Source of the DNA: Ophiosphaerella korrae
Lineage: Eukaryota > Ascomycota > Dothideomycetes > Pleosporales > Phaeosphaeriaceae
DNA length: 25,237 bases
Assembly (NCBI GenBank): GCA_028456385.1
Contig: JALNQF010000516.1
Coordinates: 1-25,237 of the forward strand
Reading direction: 5' to 3'
Of the stretch, positions 18,646 to 25,237 are shown one piece after another (the first letter of the stretch is position 1; the number at the start of each line of letters is the position of its first letter). The notes below the pieces were generated by a model. That model saw nothing but the letters and a program-made list of their open reading frames with translations, made no database searches and was not told where the DNA came from. Position numbers and translations under genes: made by a program.

Positions 18646-19449
18646 GTGGACCCTTTTATGTGTCCCAATATTCGCTCAAAGAGAGATTTGACAAACCTTT
18701 ACGAAGTCGAAGATTATAACACTGGCGCATTTATCCGATCAACCTTCATCTAGATGGATGATCAGGACATGGTATGGTTCGGTCGGACACCGAATAAACG
18801 AAAGTATGATTTGACCGTTAAAGACCTAAATCGACTCTTGCAACGAATTCAGGATAAGAGAATCTATCCGCTAAAGACTGCGCCTACCACTATTGCGTTA
18901 GAAGCACATCGAAAGAATCTCTACATCAAACGCCCTAAACTACTGTGCCTTAATAGTGAAGAAGAGACGAAACTCTTGCCCTAGATGCTTCTCGAGGAAG
19001 CGGAGATCTTAGAGTTTCTCAAACAACACCACTATCTAAACCTTATCACATTTCACGGTTGTACCGTCAATCGAGGTTGGATTATTGGAATTGCCCTTAA
19101 TAAGCACGAAGTTATCCTGCAATATCGTTACGAGGATGTTCCAAAAGATCTCGACATTGCTGCTTGCATAAACGGCATCCGTGCGGGTGTGAGGTACCTC
19201 TATTCTCTTGGATTCGCACATAATAACCTTAATCCCACGAACGTTGCCTTTGATAGCGATAACAACCTGATCATACTCGACTTTGGGTCTTGTAAAAAGT
19301 TTGGCGAAGAACTTCTTTCAGGAGACACATATGGCTGGATAAATGAGGATTATTCCACGTCTGACCCACGTCACGATGAATCCGCGATGGACAAAATAGA
19401 AGCGTGGCTGATACAGGAGAAGAACACAAAAGCCACAAAGAGCACTTGA
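18625..19449 (+). pseudogene. protein-kinase-like protein with two TAG stops and a lost catalytic Asp
   Basis: One frame runs from ATG 18625 to TGA 19447-19449, interrupted by TAG at 18751-18753 and 18982-18984. It matches a fungal kinase-like family: IKRPKLL, then LEEAEILEFLKQHHYLNLI (C-helix region), FHGCTVNRGWIIGIALNKH, the catalytic loop FAHNNLNPTN, ILDFGSC (DFG metal site) and GEELLSGDTYGWINEDY. The loop Asp of the usual HNDLNPxN is Asn here (AAC for GAC, a TpG-to-TpA type change). Two stops plus this loss mark a dead gene. Its start lies inside the 5' end of the divergent relic on the other strand, so the two may once have shared a promoter. Confidence 0.8.
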
Positions 19450-20395
19450 AAACTATACGGTGTAACACTATATAACCAACATATAGCTTGCAGGCCATTC
19501 GTGCTAAGGTTAATAATCAATACCGATCCAGACGTGACATCCGCACCCTTGTTCCCCTTGTCGTCCTCCACGTACTTTGGATGAGTCGTTTAGAGCGTCC
19601 ATTGCGAATCGTAGGCAACTTGCCTTGTGTGAGGTACGACGATTTGGGTTGCGGTCGGACGTTGGGCAAGTTTCCCTCCCACAGTCCTCTGTTCGCGTTC
19701 GTCTTCGGCCTTGCTCGTCGTGCTAGACAACAACCGTAGTGGTATGCGTGCACCTTGCTCTGCGTTAGCATAGGACATAGAAACTGAAGGCTCATAGCTC
19801 ACATTTGGAAAAGTACAGTTTAGGCTTACGGTAACACGTTGTGGATATTGTAAGTGTAAGGGTTTCGCAAAGGATCCCAGAAGCCCATAGCACTTTTCGC
19901 ATCGGGATACGGCGGCGCTAGGCAGCAGTCGCCAGTATAAATCAGGCCCCACTAGTTGATAAGTCGGCTAGTTCCCTAACGTATTCCAACAAGTAAGCTA
20001 CGCACCCTAGTACTATGTAAGCTGCAGCGAAAAACACCAAAAATCTGAAAATCCGCACGTTAACGTTATATGAGAGATGGAGTGAGCTATATACTGTAAG
20101 TCTTCCATGAAGTACATTACGTGGACTGCTAAGCGAGCTGCTGCCTTTGGCCCTCGGCGTGCGACACATCTCTATAGCATGAACGACCTGCTCACGTGAC
20201 GTCTTCGAGCTAACAAACTATAAGATTACACCGAAGTTATATACGCTTACGCTAACTAGGTCCTGGCTGCTAGACACAGAGCCGCTTTCGAAAATGGCTG
20301 TATTGTTAAAACCACATAGTGTTGTAACGTGGAGTATCGCACTAACTTAGGGGCAGGACTGAGGATATAACTGTTAGACTTCCGCAGTCTTCTGT
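19450..20395. other. intergenic, no confident gene
   Basis: A minus-strand frame (19952-19590, 120 codons; VTVSLNCTFPNVSYEPSVSM) is open but has no recognised family, signal peptide or intron. Nothing else is visible. Confidence 0.35.
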
Positions 20396-20439
20396 AGAAC
20401 AATGAATACAAAGAATGCGCTTATATAAAGAATAAGTTT
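20396..20439 (+). repeat. outlying units of the TTATATAAAGAAT array
   Basis: CAAAGAATGCG, TTATATAAAGAATAAG and TTTTG precede LTR copy 3 directly. They match the 18-base units on its other side (from 20913), showing that the LTR was inserted into the array. Confidence 0.6.
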
Positions 20440-20911
20440 TGTTAGATTTAAGATGTGAGATTTCAGTTGTGAGATTTGAGGCACCGAGTTCAAAATTAGA
20501 GTTCAGGATCGAAGAGATTGATTGTTCCATCTATCATCTACCTTCTGGCTGCTTCTGATATCCTTCGTGAGTTTCTTTGATTACTCTCGTGCCCCAAAGG
20601 CCGCCCTTGTTGAGTTACTCTCCTGTTCAAGGAATGCGCCGCCGTTGAGCTGGTGCTTTATGGTTGAGTTAGGGGCGAGGCTAGTATCGCACTAGTCGCA
20701 CACTAGCATCATAGATCGATCGCCATCGCCGGTCTCCAACGTCACTTGAAGCCCATGAGCTAGCCGAGTGAGCCAACTCGCAAGCTCTATCTATGAGCTG
20801 AGTCGAGATTGCGGTCTCAGCTTGGCACAGGGTTGAGCGCGAGCAATCGTTGCGCTGGAGCTCTGGCAGCAGCTCGTAATCGTTGCGCTGGCTCATGCAC
20901 CTCATCTGACA
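20440..20911 (-). mobile_element. LTR-family copy 3, inverted relative to copies 1 and 2
   Basis: On the minus strand it begins TGTCAGATGAGGTGC at 20911 and ends in TAACA at 20440 (or CTCACA at 20468). Across 20665-20905 it is a close inverted copy of 21235-21475: CGAGCTGCTGC.AGAGCTC.AGCGCA, GATTGCTCGCGCT, GTGACGTTGGAGACCGGCGA-type blocks and GCTAGTGTGCGAC...CTCGCC. Its 3' half matches copy 1 (GCAGCCAG, GTAGATGATAG, CAATCAATC). Plus-strand flanks AGTTT and TGTTT are similar, a possible eroded target duplication. Confidence 0.7.
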
Positions 20912-20912
20912 T

Positions 20913-21230
20913 GTTTATATAAAGAATGCCTTTTATATTAAGAATGCCGTTTATATAAAGAATGACGTTTATATAAAGAACGCTGTTTATATAAAGAATG
21001 CGTTGATATAAGAAACAGGTTTATATAAAGAATGTGTTGAGCAAGTGATTGTTCGATTCGTCAATTGTTTATCTAGTCCAGAGGGCACGCTGGCTTATAT
21101 GCAGCCCCAACTCCTGTCACGTGTTCCTTGTCTCAACCACCATAATGTTTGACATATATAAAGAATAAGTTTATATAAAGAAGGAGTCTATATAAGTAAG
21201 GTGCTTATATAGACATCTTTCTTATATAGA
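20913..21230 (+). repeat. 18-base tandem array, consensus GTTTATATAAAGAATGCC
   Basis: At 20913-21040 there are seven units of about 18 bases, for example GTTTATATAAAGAATGAC and GTTTATATAAAGAACGCT, with one weak unit (GTTGATATAAGAAACAG). After about 110 unrelated bases two more units appear (21154-21181), followed by CTATATAAG units, the last of which are inverted (CTTATATAGAC, 21204-21230). Array units also lie left of LTR copy 3 (20396-20439). No spacer or cas-like feature is present; it is a minisatellite. Confidence 0.8.
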
Positions 21231-21234
21231 CTTC

Positions 21235-21921
21235 TGTTAGATAAGGTGTGTACGCTAGCACAACGACGACGAGCTGCTGCTAGAGCTCTAGCGCATCGAT
21301 TGCTCGCGCTTAACACTGCACCAAGCTGAGGCCGCAATCCCGACTCAGCCCAGAGGTGGAGCTTGCGAGTTGGCTCACCCGGCTGGCCCGAGAGCCCCAA
21401 GTGACGTTGGAGACCGGCGATGGCGACCGACCTGCGATGCTAGTGCACGATACTAGCTCGCCTCTAACTCAACCACAGAGCACCGGCTCTGGTACTGCCA
21501 GCTGAGACGCGGCGAGCCACGCTAGCTGTGACGTTGATAGGACTGACGTTTGAGCGCCGAAGCTGGCATGTGAGATTCAGATTAGAATCGAGATGGCAGT
21601 CGATCGAACCACTGCGCATCTCCGCACCAGAGCCAGCTCGAGAATCAAGGTCTGGCCCAGCCCAGATATCATCGGCACAATAGCTCATCACGTCATGACC
21701 TGACTGTGTAGAGCTGATGCATTAGTCAACCACCAAACTCGAGATAACAGCTCTCCACCACCGAGTTGTAACTGCGGGGGAGGGGATATATAGACTAGCA
21801 TAAAGGGCCGAGAAGTAGAGCAGAGATCAGAATCAGTTACTCAAAAATCAACCAATTCTATCCATCAATCACGTTTATCACATCAGCTTTGTGTGAATCA
21901 ATTTTAACATCAAATCTGACA
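21235..21921 (+). mobile_element. solo LTR with perfect target-site duplication (copy 2)
   Basis: It begins TGTTAGATAAGG and ends AAATCTGACA, i.e. TG...CA. The five bases before it, ACTTC (21230-21234), are repeated exactly after it (21922-21926), as made by retroviral-type integrases. At 687 bases, with a TATATAG box at 21787-21793 followed by AACCAATTCTATCCATC, it fits a promoter-bearing LTR. No gag/pol lies beside it, so internal recombination left a solo LTR. Its 5' end differs from copy 3 mostly by C-to-T and G-to-A (TGTCAGATGAGG against TGTTAGATAAGG). Superfamily (Gypsy or Copia) cannot be decided from the LTR. Confidence 0.85.
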
Positions 21922-22136
21922 ACTTCTTTCTCCAGTCACTTATAAAGGGTCAAGATCCCTTAACTGCCGGTCAAGCAGGACGGAGACTAACCTACAACAG
22001 CATGCCATTGCATGATCAAGCGTCCGCTCAACCTCGCCGAGCACATAACTAGCCCGGAAAGCAAACTCTTCGGGACGCTGGTCCAGGACTGCCTGACCCA
22101 GCAGTCAAGAACGGATTTGCTAACCTCTAGAAGTGC

Positions 22137-24124
22137 CTACGTCCACTCGCTCCAGCTGATGCCATTTCTATACACAAGGCCATCGCGTTCAAACTGAGGT
22201 CCCTCAGCTTCCACAATATAGCCCGACTCGCATCGCGAATAAGACACCTTCTGCTGCTGTTGGGTGTAAAATTTGTCGAACCGAGGCGAGAGTGCGTCCC
22301 GAAGATTCTCCACGCTGCCCTCTGGATGTAGTGCGCGCCAGGGATGCGTGCACGTCTGCGACTTGCACGACTTGAGAACAAAAAGGAGCGAGTCTAGCCG
22401 TGCGACAACCTTCGGTAAAGGATATCCAAGTAGCTCCAACGGCGCATCAGTGGAGGGATGCAAGAGATTCTCCAGCTGGCCCGGATCATTCTGTGATATA
22501 ACTCAGCTCCGTCGTCGGGATAACCACCCAGCGCTGGTAGGTGACTCACATTCAAATCGTAAAGTTCATGCTCATTAGAGCACCATACCGAGTAGTACAG
22601 GTTGTAATGGGACCCAGCTATCCGGACCGCCTTGTACGTGTTGTTGGTCAGGAAGTAGTCGTCCTTAGTGCCTCCCTCTGAGAGGGCAAGACCCCAGAAC
22701 TCAACCGTAACGTGTTCATGGCGCGACTTTTTGGAGTCAGTGATGGCCGAACTCGATAAAGGAATGGCTAGGCCGTCAAAGTCAGTCCGCAGCGGCGCGC
22801 CCGCCAGCCCGAGAATTGTCGGGGCGAGGTCTACATGCGTCGTGACGACGTCTGTTACCAGGCCCTTCGGAACACCGGGGCCCCTAATGATGAGCGGGAT
22901 GTTAATGTCCTCCTCGAACCCGCACTCCTTACCGGGTCGGAGTCGGTGTTGGCTGATGTGATACCCATTGTCCGTTGTGTAGATGATGTACGTGTTATCG
23001 AGCTTGGCGAGGGCCTCCAGCTTCTTCACTATGCCCTCGACGAGCTCGTCAACAGACTGCAGCGTCCGGAGGCGCTGGCGGTAGAAATGGTCGTGGTATG
23101 CCACCGACTCCTGGTCCAGCTGTGGGAGTTTGCGGACCCATTCAGCCCCCGACGGCTTGTCAGGGTTGAAATTCTTTGTTCGCGGAATCTTGACGTCTGG
23201 GAACAGATGCTTGTGTCTCTCAGCTGGAATAGGGGGCGTGACGGCTCCAAGCAAAGGGTGAAGCGGCTTGTTTGGGTGAATATTCAGGGCGGTACCATTC
23301 ATGTTGCTGTGCGGAGCCACTGGGGCGACACCGAGGAAGAACGGCCTGGAGTGGCTCGCTGCGTCTTCGAGGAACCTCAAGGCCTTCTCGGCGAGGAGAT
23401 CGCCAGTGTACTCGCCCTCGTGCCTGATAGGGGGATCTCGGTTGCGCTGGTATGTGGCGTTGAGGTACATATAAGTGTGTGGGTCGAGTAGGACGTCCTT
23501 TTTGGGTTATGTTAGTGCAGCGGCCCAGAACTCGGGTATATTGACTCACGGATCCGTTCCAGCCTTTCACAAAAGGAGCATCATAGTTACCCACATTATG
23601 AGCGTTGAACAACTTCCCGGTGTAGTAAGTGTTGTAGCCGGCGTCTTGGAGCCAGATTGGCAGGTATGCATCGTTGTAACCGCCGGCGATGAACTTGGGG
23701 TATCCACCTGCAACAAGTCAATACGCATCGGAGCACAAAATAAGAGACCACGAAAAGGCGCCAGGGGGGTACCATATGGAGGAGACACATCGGTGACGTT
23801 GGTATTGTGTGAGAGCTTCCCAGTAAGGATCGAGACGCGTGCAGGACAGCAGATGGCCGTGGTGCAGAAGTGCTTCTTGTAAACGGTGCCTTGGTCGATA
23901 AGATTATTTTTGAGAAAGGGCATATAGTCAAGCGAGTTCATGTGAAGGTCTTGATCGTCCGTCAAGACGAAGACGATATTAGGTCGCGAAGATGACCGCA
24001 GGTCCTCTCGGTGTGGTCCAAAGACGTGCTGGAAGTGCTCGGGGGTAACATGTGGCTCGGCCCTTCCCCCGTTCAACATAAGGACGAGGCTTGTCAGCAC
24101 TGTAAGGTAGCCCGCTCGAGGCAT
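22137..24124 (-). CDS. secreted arylsulfatase, four exons, intact
   Basis: Exons 24124-23773, 23707-23550, 23497-22550 and 22490-22137 total 1812 bases (603 residues). Introns are 65, 52 and 59 bases; the last two have GTGAGT donors. The junctions restore PPYG|GYPKF, GWNGS|DVLLD and YDLN|NDPGQLENL, typical fungal sulfatase sequence. A signal peptide (MPRAGYLTVLTSLVLMLNGG) precedes PNIVFVLTDDQD (48-59, calcium-binding Asp pair). CCPAR (92-96) fits the C-x-P-x-R formylglycine site, with Cys92 the residue to be modified; GKL (102-104), TDNGYHISQHRLRPGK (second metal and sulfate site) and a conserved C-terminus (LDSLLFVLKSCKSQTC) follow. It would hydrolyse sulfate esters outside the cell or in the secretory path, as sulfur scavenging. 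Whether the host has a formylglycine-generating enzyme cannot be seen here. No stops or frameshifts. Confidence 0.93.
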
Positions 24125-24558
24125 CTTGTCGATTCAGCTTAGGAGACTTGATGGTGTCGATGAAGTTGCCGAAATACCGTAAAAATTCGCCAAAGTGGCC
24201 GAAAGCTAGCAGGGGTGCGGCGGATCGCGGGACAAGCTTAAATCAGCTGCGATGACACGTAATATGGGGCTTACTAACAAAATTACATTACTATTATTCT
24301 TGCAGGTCTATCGTAACGCTTAAGTAATACTAACCTCAATTTTAAAGATCAATTTTAATCTGTATATATTAATTTTTTAGTGTTTTTTCAACTTTTTAGA
24401 GTTCCTTAGCGCTCGCTAGCGCTGCGCTAGCCTACTGCTAGTAGAGTAGCCTATTAGCGATAAGCGACTAGCTTTATAGATAGTAGTCTACTTTAAGATA
24501 TAATTTGTATAAGAAATATATATAAATTATATCTTAAAGTAGACTTCTACTACTACGT
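24125..24558. other. AT-rich decayed DNA with a perfect palindrome
   Basis: No gene. After the sulfatase promoter the DNA becomes AT-rich and repeat-like. A perfect inverted repeat, two 22-base arms (24485-24506 and 24524-24545; AGTCTACTTTAAGATATAAT and its complement) around a 17-base loop, suggests a tiny MITE or a fold-back remnant lying just inside the right repeat copy. Confidence 0.5.
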
Positions 24559-24719
24559 ATAGTAACTACCTACTAAGTATTTGTAAGGACAGCATACTAC
24601 TAAGCCAATCCTAACAAAAAGGGGCTAATAGCTAGTTAAGCTATTGCAGTAGTATATAATATATATACTAGTTATTATCGCTTGAAGTTCTTCGAACTCG
24701 CTTAGGGTTGTACTAAGTT
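24559..24719 (-). repeat. right copy of the repeat at 8142-8471, inverted
   Basis: Read on the minus strand it starts AACTTAGTAC and includes GAAGAACTTCAA, ATAACTAGTATATATATTAT, TACTACTGCAATAGCT and GTAGTATGCTGTCCTTAC, the same order as 8142-8244 plus 8410-8471 but without the 165-base insertion. It therefore shows the uninserted target (GCCCCTTTTT). Inverted orientation and a distance of about 16.4 kb leave open a terminal-inverted-repeat role. Confidence 0.75.
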
Positions 24720-25237
24720 GTATGCGGTGGAATATACTAGCCGACAGAGCTAGCACGCGCTAGTTACTCAGCCTAGTAGAGCTCGTCGACAGCGCTAAGC
24801 GTACCCTAATAGCTCCCCGCCCTAGACCCCTTACAGTATTACAGCTGTAACAAGAGAAAGCTAGATAGAACCAATTAGCCTAGTAATAGAGGATAACAAC
24901 GCATATAACCTATAGGGGGATAAACCTAATTAGGAAACCTACTATAACCTAGATGTAATAGGTGTTACTAGGGTTAACTTCCTAGTGCCTAAGGGTTATT
25001 AGTAGATTGTAAGTTAATAACAAAGGTTTATATTGTAATCTATAATAGACTTATAACAATAGAAGATATTTTGCAACTATCTTAGTATTATCGCTCTGTA
25101 AGGTAGACTTCACGCAAGATAACTCAATAAGGCAGTTTCAACAATTGACTGAAAAGAGTGAATAGTAGATAAAGCTATCTAAGTAAGTACTAGGTATATA
25201 TACCTAGTAGCTTACTAAGCGCTAACTAAAAGTAGAA
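24720..25237. other. TA-rich decayed repeat DNA
   Basis: No coding region. TA-rich sequence with many CTAG/TAGTA words, as expected from heavy CpA-to-TpA mutation. A perfect 20-base palindrome (ACTAGGTATA joined to TATACCTAGT) lies near 25189-25208. It continues beyond the window. Confidence 0.4.

Noticed and set aside
19590..19952. 120-codon minus-strand ORF, considered as a small secreted protein
   Set aside because: No signal peptide at the N-terminus, no recognisable cysteine pattern or family; kept only as a note in the intergenic entry.
20913..21230. CRISPR array
   Set aside because: Units are contiguous 18-base tandem repeats without unique spacers, in a eukaryotic genome; it is a minisatellite.
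22835..23491. 218-codon plus-strand ORF
   Set aside because: It lies wholly antisense to sulfatase exon 3; no motifs of its own.
8142..24719. Starship-type giant element
   Set aside because: No DUF3435/tyrosine-recombinase captain is visible and Starships lack long terminal inverted repeats of this kind; the large-element idea is kept only as an open finding.

Overview
The window is filamentous-fungal nuclear DNA, most likely from an ascomycete of the Pezizomycotina. Genes carry introns of 42 to 75 bases with GTATGT/GTGAGT-type donors, CTAAC-like branch sites and YAG acceptors. The gene families (BTB, nucleoside-phosphorylase effector domain, fungal HNH_2 protein, APH-type kinase, fungal arylsulfatase) are typical of that group. 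Repeats carry C-to-T style decay that resembles repeat-induced point mutation (RIP). This is an accessory, transposon-rich region: intact single genes sit between decayed repeats. Species cannot be told from the sequence alone.

Layout. 1-703: broken BTB-domain gene (minus). 1580-2546: D123/ATP-grasp-like gene with a doubtful 5' end. 2868-3134: small unidentified ORF. 3743-5560: nucleoside phosphorylase (PNP_UDP-type) domain joined, through a clean 75-base intron, to a C-terminal multi-pass membrane region. 6299-6690: unidentified relic. 6698-8021: Tc1/mariner element with a full-length transposase frame holding 15 stops. 8142-8471: repeat whose inverted partner lies at 24559-24719; the left copy carries a small insertion. 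8978-9533: piggyBac transposase 5' fragment. 10111-10395: orphan three-unit ankyrin fragment. 11105-12058: APH/choline-kinase-like protein (minus). 13541-14007: weak spliced ORF. 14502-15833: HNH_2 nuclease-domain protein. 16085-16466, 20440-20911 and 21235-21921: three copies of one LTR family, the last a solo LTR with a perfect 5-base target duplication (ACTTC). 17394-18645 (minus) and 18625-19449 (plus): two decayed genes head to head, the second a kinase-like protein with a lost catalytic Asp. 20913-21230: 18-base tandem array that received LTR insertions. 22137-24124: intact four-exon secreted arylsulfatase (minus). 24125-25237: AT-rich repeat-derived DNA.

How it fits together. There is no operon logic. 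The intact genes (phosphorylase-membrane fusion, APH, HNH, sulfatase) are single-copy islands. Nearly everything repetitive is decayed: 21 of 21 premature stops counted across five unrelated coding relics are TAG or TAA, never TGA, as expected from mutation at CpA/TpG. The most interesting candidate is the phosphorylase-membrane fusion: its catalytic domain is of the kind used as an effector in fungal NLR-like proteins and in bacterial ATP-degrading defence, but here a membrane tail replaces the usual NACHT/NB-ARC and repeat domains.
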